Notes: generated by a model not told the origin, from the letters alone. A DNA stretch of 11,459 nucleotides from Firmicutes bacterium UBA1065 (GCA_002316225.1 DCDC01000199.1:1-11459), one strand, 5' to 3'. Shown: positions 1 to 8,403, numbered from the stretch's first letter. Made by a program: numbers and translations.

Positions 1-3000
1 TATAAATATCTCTTATACCTATGTTGTTTTCAAATGTCTTCTCGGTATACTTCATGCTGCTTATCGAGTCTACGGTATACAAACCGTTTCCCTGGTCTTC
101 TAAGTGACCTTCGTATGTACTGCAGAGCATTACAGCCTTAACCGTATTTTCCGTATCGGAATATGCATCCAGATGGTCTATAAGGGTGTAATTGGCCATG
201 GTTGCAACATCCAGGGGAGCTGTCAGGTATATCTTGCCGTCCGAATCTCTCATGAATTTAACGGCCTTGAGGCAGTCGTTCTCGGCATTTTTGCTGCTTG
301 TATCATCATATTCCAAGGTGGGTTCCACCCAGATTATGGTTAAGTCATCTATAGATTGACTGCTGTTCTTCACAAATCTGAAGGAATCATTGATGATGAC
401 GGCGGAATTTTCATTTATGCTGCTTATGGAATCGATAAATACGTCGGAAATATTGCCTGCCTTGTCAGCTGCAGCAAATTTTATATCCTTGATTCCATCT
501 TCTGTCGTATTGTACCATCCGACAACAAATTTCAAGCCTTCTTCACCGCCGAAATCCACAACGGCAATCTGGGGATTAAGGTCGGCTGCATCATTGTTGG
601 TAAGGCGGACATCGGCTATAACATCCTTATTCTCATCAATTATAGCTAATATCGTTTCACAGTCCCATGCATCATCATCTGTTCCATAGTCTAAGGTATA
701 TGTTATGCCTGTTGTTCCATCAGGCATCATAGCCGCAGACATTCCCTTTATGTTTCCTGATGAACCGTTGTACAGGGTGTAGGTTTCATCAGACCAGGCT
801 CCGTTTTCATATACTTTGTAAAGTATTGAATCATTAACATCATCATACTTAAAGGCATTTTGACTTCCATCCCTGTCTGTTCCGCTTCCTGCAAGGCTTC
901 TCCATGCAACCACTGCCCTGTCGTCATTTGCTGCCGAAACAGGTCCCATATCGGATACCAGGTTATTTGTTAAAGGCGTGGTTTCCCAGGTGTGGCCGTC
1001 ATATACTCCTGCAAGAATTTCAGAGGAATTTATCATCGCTGAAATATCATTCTCGGTCAAGGCTCCTTCGGTATTTATTCTTATCTTCTGCTGCTCCCAT
1101 GCCGCAACTGCAAAGTCCGAATTTCCGCCTATAGTTAAATTGTTATCGGCATATGCTTCATCTGTTACTTCCTGAATCGGACCCTGGTCCTGGTATTCTC
1201 CTCCGGATAAAAGGGCCCAGCTTGCCCTAGTTTCGTTTATATCTGCAGAATTCCCGTCAGACATATATGCCATGATGGTTCCGTCAATTGTAAGCAGCGG
1301 GTTTGAGTATGGATATGAGTTAGTCTGAATATCCTTTGTATCCTCGGTACCTTTCTTCATACTTCTCCTGGCTGTGTTACCCCAGGCTCTGTCGTAGAGG
1401 TCCAGATAGTCCCTGTCTTCAAACCTTAAGCTTTCTTTTGCAACCCTAAGGGCTAGGTCAGAGGCATACATGGTATTGACTAATGATTTTGCTCCTATGA
1501 GATTTGACCCCTGCTTACTTTTCCATTCCTCAATTAATTCGGGATTGCCCATCTTCCATATATCAACAGTGTATTCATATGAGGCCAGTACGGCTTCATA
1601 GGAAATAAACAATACTTTGGCAACAAATTTAATTCCTACCTGGCCTGTAAGTCCCAGTTCAATACTAAACAGTTCTCCATAACCTGTAGGCGGAGGACCA
1701 AGATAGGACCTGTTTAAAAACTCCAATTCATAATCTAAGTTTATCTTGCCGAATACCCCTATTTTCAGGGCAACAATTGAATAATCAAATCCAAATCCCC
1801 CAAATGCACTAATGTAAAGCTTTATTCGGAGGGCAGTGAAAAAGTCGTTCAAGTCTGCAGGGTTCAAGTCTGCAGGCACGTTACCGTAGGGTTTTACCGC
1901 ACGGAATTCAAGCTTGCTTGCGGCACCCAAACCAAACTCAAAGGTAAGAGGCACCGGGCCTGCCATTTGATTGACCTTCCAGGTATAGCCTATCAGGGCG
2001 TCTACGTCAAAGCCTCCTCCTATTACTACCATTACCCATTTTTCAGCTTCATAGTCATAACGGACCTCTACTTCGAAGTAGCCCGTAAGGGTCAAACCGT
2101 AATCAACATCTCCGCTTACTGTCTTCTCCATGTTCTCCGATAGTTCTTTTTCTATATCGTCGGCACTTTTTTGTATCATGTCTATCATTTCAGCAGCGTC
2201 GGGAGTATAGTCAAAGGATTGTTCAACTCCTCCCACTTCAACCGTCACACTGCTTACATCGGTGCTTCCCATACCCTGCTGTATCGTTACCAGTCCCCGG
2301 TAAACCATGGGGTCTTCCGTTGCGATTATTTTAAGGTTCAGATTCTGGCCGCCCAGAGATGTGCCCGACATAAGTTCCAAAGCCTTGCCGATAATAGAGT
2401 CACCGTTATTAACCATGGAACCGTCAAATTTCAGGTTGCCGTTTTCATTCATTTCTTCGGCGGCTTTTTTTACCCCCTTGTCTTCATCATTAGCTTCCGG
2501 GGCTCCTACCATGTTTGTCAGGAGGAAGGGACAAGATGTCTGCTTAACTAAGGTGCCTGAAATATCATAGATGGATACCCTTGCTCCTTTTTTGGCTCCA
2601 ACCGCCAAATTCAGGGACTCTTCTGTCAATGTCGTTATATTTTTTGTGTATGCCATTTGGGCCCAGGGATATAGGATGGTTTTAACCTTCTGACCGCTTA
2701 TTAGAGCTCCGTATTCATCATAGAGTTTTACATCGTAACCGTCCTTTTTATCATATCCCCACCATGTTACTATAGATTCCAAATCAACCTTCTTGTATAT
2801 GTTGCCCGGTCCCACGGCTCCCGTATATCTTGTCACATCAAGCAGGCGTCCGCCCGATAGATTATAGTTAACCTTAAGTGAAAGAACAAAGGGTTTATTC
2901 TTGTCTGAAGGGCTTACAGGCACTAGGTTTACAATGCTATCGCCGAATCTTACCGTATCTTGGGCACTGATGTTCCCGTTTACTTCTATAAGCTGTGGAT

Positions 3001-6000
3001 AGTAGGTGTCATCGAATAACACTTCGTATATGAAAACCAATTTATCGGAAGCTGAAAGCTCCTCATCGTTATCATCCGTCCAGAACCTTGTGGAGTCAAG
3101 GTTAAGGGTAAACCTGCCATCACTGCCGATACTAAGGGTTTCGCCGCTGCTTTCCACTGTTTCGGGGCATATTTTCCCGTTTTTATAAACGGCTCCCCTG
3201 TAGGTTGCCTGACCTGTGAAGGGCTCTCCATCAGAGTTCTTGAAAAATAATTCAACCTTTGCCGCCGGTCTTAGTTCAAATATGTTTACAGGGTAAAGCT
3301 CATATATTCCCGGGTCTTTTTCGGCTGATTTAAGGCGTTCATTATACAGGGTCCCTAAATAAACATTGGAATTGCTTCCTGACTTGAGGGAAATGCTGCT
3401 TGCGATGCCGGATTCCTCATATACGGCTATTTCACCTTCATCGTTTGAAGTTAAATTCACAGTCTCACCATTTCCGTTTACATAGGTTAATTGGGTTTCC
3501 TGCCTGGGATAGAAATTAAATATATAAAGCTTATCCTTCAGTGTTTTTACATCAACCAGGAGAGAATCGGTCATGCCGGTTGCCCCATGGGTGGCTCTTA
3601 TAGTGGTTGTACCGTCGCTGTTGCCTGCAAGCATAAACTCGGTAGACGGGCGGTAGCTTGTATAATCAAACTTTTCAATATTTTCATAAAGGGTTCCCTG
3701 CTTGTAGTTAACCGAGGCAATTTTTGAATTGTCTGATTTCCATTCAATCCTGTCGGTTACACTTCCCCAGGGGTATTGACCGGAATTTATGCTCATGAAG
3801 TTTCTGAGGCTGATTTCTCTTCTTAAAGCCAATATACCCAGACTGGCGGAGTTTTGATACAAGTTTTTAATGTAACTGTTATTATCCAAAGTCACGGCTT
3901 CAACATCCTGATTATCAACCAAAATTTTCATGGATTCCTTGTTGTAAACATGAAGAACAAAGGAGTCCGTTGACCAGCCGCTGTCCTGGGTATTCTTGGC
4001 CTTAGCCGAAACGGTATAGATATCCTTAAGTTTGTCTGAAGGAACCGGGTCAATATTAAGATCACAGGTGAAGGTGCCGTTCACCGGGACTACAGCCGTA
4101 GGAATGGTTTCTTGATTTTTAACTATTTTAAACTCAAATTCCCCTCCCGAAAATTCTTCCAATAGACCCTCGATATGAATGGTGGTTGTTTCATCTGTTA
4201 TGTAATAGTTGTCGAGAGTAGACAATTTCACTCTTGCAGGCAGGGGATATACTATGATATATCCTAGGTCGCTTAAAGTTTCAGAAGGATTATCCGGATT
4301 TTCGGCACTGACCCTCACTGTATATGAAGGCACGGATTTAGCTGAAACCGTCGGGAGTTTATTTTCCGGAACCGTGAAGGTGTACTTATCAACTACACTA
4401 GCGGTATAAACAGGAAGTGCCTCACCGATGGCTTCATCGCTCAGGTAATAGCCGGAGTATACAGCCACATCAAATTCTGCCGCCAAACCTTCTGTTCTTC
4501 CTATCAGGTTCTGACTCCACGCTATTTTTACAGGTTCATTTTTTTTGGTAAAAAAGGAATTGTTGCCGGCAGGAAATACAATAGCCGGTGGTCCCCCTTG
4601 AGCAACCGTAAATTCAGGTGTATCAGCAGTTACCTGGGAGCCGAATCCCCCGTTGTCACAAACAGCCGTGAATGTTACGACTCCGGGACTTCCCGGCGTT
4701 ATTACTCCCGTTGTTTCATTTATGGTTGCAACCTCTTCATTGCTGCTTTCCCATTTAACTTGGGTAAATGTCGCATCTTGAGGACTTATGCTTTCTACCT
4801 TTAATTGGGTTACTTCCTTTGATGCTGTGTAAATCATATTGTTCTCAGGATAGGAGTTTGTATCCAGGTTGATTGAGGTAACCAATATTACTGAATCTAT
4901 TGTTGCGGTAATTTTCTTGTCAATCACCGGTGTTCCGCCTTCAAAACGGATAGGCTGGCCGGGGGTTGCTTCAATGTATTGGCCGTCCATATACAGCTTA
5001 ATGTTCAAATTCTGTTCTGAAGCACTTGCATAGTTGGCTGCGGGAATGCTTGCCGTATAGAATGAGCCCTCTGATTGTCCTTCTCCTCCCATGGTCAGGG
5101 GGTAGGTATAATCACCTGCTTTTATATAAACAGATTTAAGGCAATTCTTTGTAAGATCGTAATCTTCTTCTAACCAATCAGAAATATCCGTATCAACATC
5201 AAGCTTTACTTCAATATTTTCATTTGGTTCATAATTTCTGCCCGAGGGTTCATTTGAAAGATATAAGTCTTTAAACGCCGCCAGCTTGTCAATTCCCATT
5301 TCAACGCCGGATATCGTTTTGGTACTTCCGTCGTCAGGCCATACTTCTGTTTTATTATAGTTTATATCTACAATTCCGGTTATGAATCTGACTAGTAAAC
5401 TGTTATCAGGATTTTTAGGAACCGTATATAAGAATGTGGCATATTTGGAAATAGTGCCTGATGATTCAGCAGGTGATAGGTGAACGCTTCCATCCTGCAA
5501 TCGCATTTGTATATTATTTAATTTAACCGGCTCAGAAAATTCAACAGTTATGGGTATAACCTGCCCGGATTGGTATTCCCCTGCGGGAGCCGTAATATTC
5601 TTAACAGATGGGGCCGTTTTATCTATAATATAATAATATTCACTTATATTAGACGGTACTTCCATATATTCGGGAGAAGTGAAATCACTGCTGTTTGTAT
5701 ATACTGCTCCTGTAAACGATACTCTATCCGGCAGTACACCGTAAGTTTTGAAATACAGCTGTCTACCGTGAGGGTCTACAGCTCCGGCACCCAGCATTAA
5801 CAATTCAATCGTTTTTACGCCATAATTGTAATAATTGACACCGATTCCTTCTAATACACCGTATTGGGCATTTTGTATTTCCTCATATTCGTAAGTATCA
5901 TTATTAGAAACCTGAAGAAGAGGATAGGTTGTTATTGTGTCATTTCTGTTAAAGTTAGTGAAAATCTTTATATATGGTAGATATTCAAATTCTGCGTTTT

Positions 6001-7123
6001 CAAAGCTTCCGCTTATGTCTTCGGCTGAAGCGATGAAGTTATTGTACATTCCTACAAGTGCGCCATCATCCTCATAGGGCGAATAAAAACCATTATCCGG
6101 TCTTAAATAATAATGTATTGTTGAGTATGATGGGTCATGCTGAATACCATCATCCTTAATCGTTAATTCTACATCTCGACTAAATCCCATGTTATCGACC
6201 CATGAATATGACTTGTTCAAAGTAACAGGAATCGTGACGTTCCTTGCATCTCCTTCAAACAATATATTGACGGGGTCATAAAGCTGTATGTAAAATTTCT
6301 TTTCCCCATTCCACCTCATATCGGGCGAATCGTTTTGGCTGAAGGGGTAAAGGGTAACAGTCTGAAAAACATTTGAAAGTCCCCAGTCTTTGGATATGGT
6401 GATGGTCTCATCCTTGCTCTGATAATGAGTGCCGCTCTTAGCCGAGCCGTCCAATGTCCTGATTTTAAAGGATATGTCATAATCCGGCACAACCCAGTTT
6501 CCATTTTTATCTACAATGATAAGATGAAGTGTCACTCCTTCCTCATCACTGAGATTTGTAAAAAATGTTTCTGTTGTGATATCCACCTTTAATCTTAGGT
6601 CATTATTTATAGGAATTTCCGTGCTTTCTGAAGTTAATTCTATGCCTTCCCTCTCTATCTGCTTAAAAAGGCTTTCCAGTGCTTTATTGTGGTCTTCCGT
6701 AAGGGGAACGGCGTTCTCAAAGTATTCTTTTTTTAATCGTGCCAGCTCCTCTTCAATCTCAATCATTATTTTTAAATCAGCCAATGTTATTCTTGTCCCG
6801 TCAACGGTCACTTTCTTGCTTAAATCGACACCCTCTCGATTAAGCAGCTGCTTTACCTGGTATAAGGTCATTGGGGTACCGTCAACCATAATACTCTCGC
6901 TTACGTTTAGTTTTCCTTCATCATCAAGCAAGCCCATATTGGAAAGCTCATTTAAGATATCCTCCTCAGTCAAATCATCTCCGTACATATTTTCAAGTTT
7001 ATCTAAAATAGTTTCATTTTCCTCAATGGAGTTGTTTATGGTGTCAGATGTATATGCAAATGCCGGGTAACTCATCTGCAGTATCATTAGAACAATTAAA
7101 ATTCCGCTTAAAGCTCTTTTCAT
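1..7123 (-). CDS. Giant secreted multidomain surface protein (Calx-beta, Ig-like, propeller-like repeats), C-terminus off the left edge
   Basis: One open frame gives 2374 residues before the window edge, with no stop. The ATG is preceded by AAGGAGG at good spacing. Residues 1-23 form a signal peptide (KR, hydrophobic core, cleavage after A-F-A), so the protein is exported. About 24-165 is an acidic, partly helical module with two VDGT-type motifs. About 168-300 resembles a Calx-beta domain (D-G-S-A-K-S-G-T-H-Y, then F-Y-I-Q-L). About 500-600 is Ig-like (I-T-V-E-F-S-E-P-V). About 745-837 is a Big2-like domain (V-K-W-E-S-S-N, G-V-I-T-P-G), followed by two more beta-sandwich-like segments, and a second Big2-like stretch spans about 1065-1205. 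About 1545-1880 is helical, then rich in alternating beta strands. About 1950-2374 has propeller-like repeats. Such modules are typical of cell-surface or adhesion proteins. I see no catalytic motif. Any cell-wall anchor (SLH or LPXTG) would lie off the edge. The function is inferred only. Confidence 0.9.
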   Translation of the reverse strand, partial: MKRALSGILIVLMILQMSYPAFAYTSDTINNSIEENETILDKLENMYGDDLTEEDILNELSNMGLLDDEGKLNVSESIMVDGTPMTLYQVKQLLNREGVDLSKKVTVDGTRITLADLKIMIEIEEELARLKKEYFENAVPLTEDHNKALESLFKQIEREGIELTSESTEIPINNDLRLKVDITTETFFTNLSDEEGVTLHLIIVDKNGNWVVPDYDISFKIRTLDGSAKSGTHYQSKDETITISKDWGLSNVFQTVTLYPFSQNDSPDMRWNGEKKFYIQLYDPVNILFEGDARNVTIPVTLNKSYSWVDNMGFSRDVELTIKDDGIQHDPSYSTIHYYLRPDNGFYSPYEDDGALVGMYNNFIASAEDISGSFENAEFEYLPYIKIFTNFNRNDTITTYPLLQVSNNDTYEYEEIQNAQYGVLEGIGVNYYNYGVKTIELLMLGAGAVDPHGRQLYFKTYGVLPDRVSFTGAVYTNSSDFTSPEYMEVPSNISEYYYIIDKTAPSVKNITAPAGEYQSGQVIPITVEFSEPVKLNNIQMRLQDGSVHLSPAESSGTISKYATFLYTVPKNPDNSLLVRFITGIVDINYNKTEVWPDDGSTKTISGVEMGIDKLAAFKDLYLSNEPSGRNYEPNENIEVKLDVDTDISDWLEEDYDLTKNCLKSVYIKAGDYTYPLTMGGEGQSEGSFYTASIPAANYASASEQNLNIKLYMDGQYIEATPGQPIRFEGGTPVIDKKITATIDSVILVTSINLDTNSYPENNMIYTASKEVTQLKVESISPQDATFTQVKWESSNEEVATINETTGVITPGSPGVVTFTAVCDNGGFGSQVTADTPEFTVAQGGPPAIVFPAGNNSFFTKKNEPVKIAWSQNLIGRTEGLAAEFDVAVYSGYYLSDEAIGEALPVYTASVVDKYTFTVPENKLPTVSAKSVPSYTVRVSAENPDNPSETLSDLGYIIVYPLPARVKLSTLDNYYITDETTTIHIEGLLEEFSGGEFEFKIVKNQETIPTAVVPVNGTFTCDLNIDPVPSDKLKDIYTVSAKAKNTQDSGWSTDSFVLHVYNKESMKILVDNQDVEAVTLDNNSYIKNLYQNSASLGILALRREISLRNFMSINSGQYPWGSVTDRIEWKSDNSKIASVNYKQGTLYENIEKFDYTSYRPSTEFMLAGNSDGTTTIRATHGATGMTDSLLVDVKTLKDKLYIFNFYPRQETQLTYVNGNGETVNLTSNDEGEIAVYEESGIASSISLKSGSNSNVYLGTLYNERLKSAEKDPGIYELYPVNIFELRPAAKVELFFKNSDGEPFTGQATYRGAVYKNGKICPETVESSGETLSIGSDGRFTLNLDSTRFWTDDNDEELSASDKLVFIYEVLFDDTYYPQLIEVNGNISAQDTVRFGDSIVNLVPVSPSDKNKPFVLSLKVNYNLSGGRLLDVTRYTGAVGPGNIYKKVDLESIVTWWGYDKKDGYDVKLYDEYGALISGQKVKTILYPWAQMAYTKNITTLTEESLNLAVGAKKGARVSIYDISGTLVKQTSCPFLLTNMVGAPEANDEDKGVKKAAEEMNENGNLKFDGSMVNNGDSIIGKALELMSGTSLGGQNLNLKIIATEDPMVYRGLVTIQQGMGSTDVSSVTVEVGGVEQSFDYTPDAAEMIDMIQKSADDIEKELSENMEKTVSGDVDYGLTLTGYFEVEVRYDYEAEKWVMVVIGGGFDVDALIGYTWKVNQMAGPVPLTFEFGLGAASKLEFRAVKPYGNVPADLNPADLNDFFTALRIKLYISAFGGFGFDYSIVALKIGVFGKINLDYELEFLNRSYLGPPPTGYGELFSIELGLTGQVGIKFVAKVLFISYEAVLASYEYTVDIWKMGNPELIEEWKSKQGSNLIGAKSLVNTMYASDLALRVAKESLRFEDRDYLDLYDRAWGNTARRSMKKGTEDTKDIQTNSYPYSNPLLTIDGTIMAYMSDGNSADINETRASWALLSGGEYQDQGPIQEVTDEAYADNNLTIGGNSDFAVAAWEQQKIRINTEGALTENDISAMINSSEILAGVYDGHTWETTPLTNNLVSDMGPVSAANDDRAVVAWRSLAGSGTDRDGSQNAFKYDDVNDSILYKVYENGAWSDETYTLYNGSSGNIKGMSAAMMPDGTTGITYTLDYGTDDDAWDCETILAIIDENKDVIADVRLTNNDAADLNPQIAVVDFGGEEGLKFVVGWYNTTEDGIKDIKFAAADKAGNISDVFIDSISSINENSAVIINDSFRFVKNSSQSIDDLTIIWVEPTLEYDDTSSKNAENDCLKAVKFMRDSDGKIYLTAPLDVATMANYTLIDHLDAYSDTENTVKAVMLCSTYEGHLEDQGNGLYTVDSISSMKYTEKTFENNIGIRDIY
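1847..1876. repeat. Perfect 15-bp tandem duplication inside the giant gene
   Basis: The 15-mer GTTCAAGTCTGCAGG occurs twice head to tail with no spacer (1847-1861 and 1862-1876). Because 15 is a multiple of three, the duplication is in frame. It yields the residues P-A-D-L-N-P-A-D-L-N in the surface protein at about residue 1755, in a loop between two beta segments. The absence of any mismatch suggests a recent replication-slippage event. Confidence 0.9.
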
Positions 7124-7353
7124 ATTCTTCCTCCTTATATTTTCCCCGTAAACATCCGAACAAACAAACTCCTGAATCTTTTGCTCCTTCTCCCGCCCTT
7201 TCTATAAAAATATTTTTCATCGGTCTTTAAGCCCTGGATACCCTACCACATCTTGAAAACGATTGCCTTTATGCATAAAATAATGGACAGGATTTATTTT
7301 GGCTTAAGTCCGGTATTTTCATGAGACCTCTTTAACATGCAAATCTCTTTTTA
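7124..7353 (-). promoter_or_regulatory. Long 5' leader of the giant surface-protein gene
   Basis: About 230 nt lie between the predicted transcription start (near 7353) and the ATG at 7123, and they hold no substantial gene. Near the 3' end is the strong Shine-Dalgarno AAGGAGGAAGAAT before the ATG. A 17-codon minus-strand ORF (7269-7322, MKIPDLSQNKSCPLFYA) has a weak AGAGG upstream and could be a leader peptide, but nothing else supports it. The leader has G-rich pieces (GGGTATCC, GGGCTT, GGGCGGGAG) and a 12-bp A/T palindrome (7207-7218). I compared it from memory with c-di-GMP-I and c-di-GMP-II riboswitches, which often control clostridial surface proteins, and found no match to their conserved cores. 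Confidence 0.35.
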
Positions 7354-7359
7354 CGAATA

Positions 7360-7389
7360 ATTATAATACCATTACCACCATTATTCCAA
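7360..7389 (-). promoter_or_regulatory. Probable sigma-A promoter of the giant surface-protein gene
   Basis: On the minus strand TATAAT (7365-7360) is preceded, after an 18-nt spacer, by TTGGAA (7389-7384), which matches four of six positions of TTGACA. It faces the gene starting at 7123. The spacer carries CCATTA twice (plus strand 7369-7374 and 7378-7383, a 9-bp offset), which may be coincidence. Confidence 0.5.
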
Positions 7390-7445
7390 TATTTTTTTAA
7401 AATTTTACAAAATAATCTATAAAAATTTGATGCTTTAAAAATCAT

Positions 7446-7473
7446 GTGTCAAATAACTTGTTTTGGGTATAAT
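7446..7473 (+). promoter_or_regulatory. Probable promoter of the small membrane-protein gene
   Basis: A perfect TATAAT (7468-7473) lies 16 nt after GTGTCA (7446-7451), which matches four of six bases of TTGACA. The predicted start, about 7480, would give a leader of roughly 70 nt ahead of the ATG at 7550. The promoter is divergent from the one at 7360-7389. Confidence 0.5.
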
Positions 7474-7549
7474 AGTCACATATGAATAATAAGTTTTAAT
7501 ATGGGAAAATAAGCAGGTTTTTTAAATTTAATTCAAAAGGAAGGTATCC

Positions 7550-7906
7550 ATGAACAAGGATAAGAAAAAATTCATCAGTATCATTGTAACCCTTATCATC
7601 GGTATTGGCCTGGGATTTTTCGGGGTGATGGTTTCCGTTTTTTCCGATGGAAGTACATATGAAAGATTGATTACAATGCTAATCATCCTGATAATATATG
7701 GGGTTCTGAGCTTGATATTAGGATTTATCAGGCCAGTTAGGCCGTGGGGCCACATGCTGGCATTAAGTCTTCCGGGTGTGGTTATGTTAATATTTTACAC
7801 TATTAAGGAATTTAACATTCTGTATATTGTCTATGTAGCTTTGATACTTTTAATTGCATTCTTTGGAACTAAAAGCGGGAAATCAATGAGGAGAAAAAAG
7901 AATTAA
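7550..7906 (+). CDS. Small four-helix integral membrane protein, unknown function
   Basis: This gene encodes 118 residues. The ATG follows AAAGGAAGG at about 6 nt, which supports this start. The N-terminus is M-N-K-D-K-K-K. Four hydrophobic segments follow, at about residues 8-30, 39-61, 66-85 and 88-106. Positively charged ends (KDKKK at the start, K-S-M-R-R-K-K-N at the end) would place both termini in the cytoplasm by the positive-inside rule. Between helices 2 and 3 is R-P-V-R-P-W-G-H. I do not recognise a family, and no catalytic motif is visible. It is transcribed alone, divergent from the giant surface-protein gene and followed by a repeat-rich non-coding stretch. It appears to be an intact gene rather than a shadow, because it has a promoter, a ribosome binding site and coherent membrane topology. 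Confidence 0.8.
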   Translation: MNKDKKKFISIIVTLIIGIGLGFFGVMVSVFSDGSTYERLITMLIILIIYGVLSLILGFIRPVRPWGHMLALSLPGVVMLIFYTIKEFNILYIVYVALILLIAFFGTKSGKSMRRKKN

Positions 7907-7913
7907 TCAAGCA

Positions 7914-7933
7914 AAGAATTTTAAGAAATTCTT
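7914..7933 (+). terminator. Weak AT-rich hairpin after the small membrane-protein gene
   Basis: AAGAATTT (7914-7921) and AAATTCTT (7926-7933) form a perfect 8-bp stem with the loop TAAG, eight bases after the stop codon. The stem has little GC and no T-run follows directly, so it is only a possible terminator. A second AT-rich inverted repeat, GAATTAA (7953-7959) with TTAATTC (7972-7978), lies just downstream. Confidence 0.25.
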
Positions 7934-7959
7934 GGAGCTAAGTTCTTCGTTTGAATTAA

Positions 7960-8259
7960 TAAAAAATTTTTTTAATTCTGTGTTTAAAGTCAAAAATCCT
8001 GGGTAATATACTTGTACAATAGTTTTACAATAATTATAGCGAAGTCAATATCATTGCCAGTTGTTATGAAAGGATTGTGGTCTGACCCGTTAACAGTCAG
8101 ATTATATAAAGCAGTTACTTTGTAACAAGGTGAGAAGATTGGTAGGATATAATTACTAAGACTATTGTGAATCTCTACCGAGAGGTATAGAATGGGTATC
8201 CAAGAACATAAGTAGCGCCTGATATCATTTAACTTTGATATTCAGGCGCTGCTTATGTT
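7960..8259. repeat. Repeat copy A (longer form), unidentified element
   Basis: Two blocks of this segment recur in copy B. Positions 7981-8020 match 8421-8460 at about 30 of 40 ungapped bases. Positions 8168-8228 match 8461-8523 strongly with one 2-nt length difference, including an identical AGCGCCTGATATCAT. The roughly 147 nt between the blocks are absent from copy B. That central part holds small inverted repeats: TCTGAC/GTCAGA near 8080-8102 and GTTAC/GTAAC near 8113-8125. No protein-coding frame of useful length is present. The element ends in the large hairpin at 8205-8259. It may be a small non-coding RNA gene, a MITE, or the end of a decayed transposon. The sequence alone does not decide. 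Confidence 0.55.
8205..8259. repeat. Long hairpin at the end of repeat copy A
   Basis: The left arm is AACATAAG-T-AGCGCCTGA-TATCA (8205-8227) and the right arm is TGATA-T-TCAGGCGCT-G-CTTATGTT (8236-8259), with an 8-nt loop. The pairing is 8 bp, one T/G wobble, 9 bp, one bulged T at 8241, then 5 bp, about 23 pairs in all. No good T-run follows, so a classical Rho-independent terminator is doubtful. It may instead be a transposon end or a structured RNA terminus. Confidence 0.7.
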
Positions 8260-8272
8260 TACGACGATTAAC

Positions 8273-8357
8273 GAATACCCTTAGTCATCCTGAGCGAAGC
8301 GAAGGATCTCATGAGATCCTTCGGGCTAAGCCCTCAGGATGACACTATGGGGTATTC
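8273..8357. repeat. Palindromic REP/MITE-like element
   Basis: GTCATCCTGAG (8284-8294) pairs with CTCAGGATGAC (8333-8343), and GAAGGATCTC (8301-8310) pairs with GAGATCCTTC (8313-8322), with a 2-nt loop. The 6-nt and 10-nt unpaired stretches between the stems form an internal loop. Outside these, GAATACCC (8273-8280) pairs with GGGTATTC (8350-8357). The core resembles the dispersed 'GTCATCCTGAGCGAAGCGAAG' palindromes that I recall from many bacterial genomes, some of which are thought to be moved by RAYT/IS200-type transposases. No such gene is in the window. Confidence 0.7.
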
Positions 8358-8403
8358 ATAATAATAACAATTCACGGAGTATTCATAGCAATGATAGTAT
8401 GTA

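Noticed and set aside
104..5800. Many shorter plus-strand open frames (for example 104-343, 356-649, 2171-2551, 3491-3727, 5570-5800)
   Set aside because: All are antisense to one continuous minus-strand gene with a signal peptide and recognisable domains. They mutually overlap and lack promoters.
6576..7070. Plus-strand open frame of 164 codons
   Set aside because: It lies entirely antisense to the N-terminal part of the giant surface-protein gene, has low-complexity Ser/Phe-rich composition and no convincing ribosome binding site. It is a shadow of the coding strand.
7124..7353. c-di-GMP-I or c-di-GMP-II riboswitch in the leader of the giant gene
   Set aside because: An AAAGGCAA-like stretch is present, but the second conserved core (GACGCAAAGC-like) and the expected helices are not recognisable.
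7528..7755. Minus-strand open frame of 75 codons
   Set aside because: It is antisense to the small membrane-protein gene, which has its own promoter and ribosome binding site.
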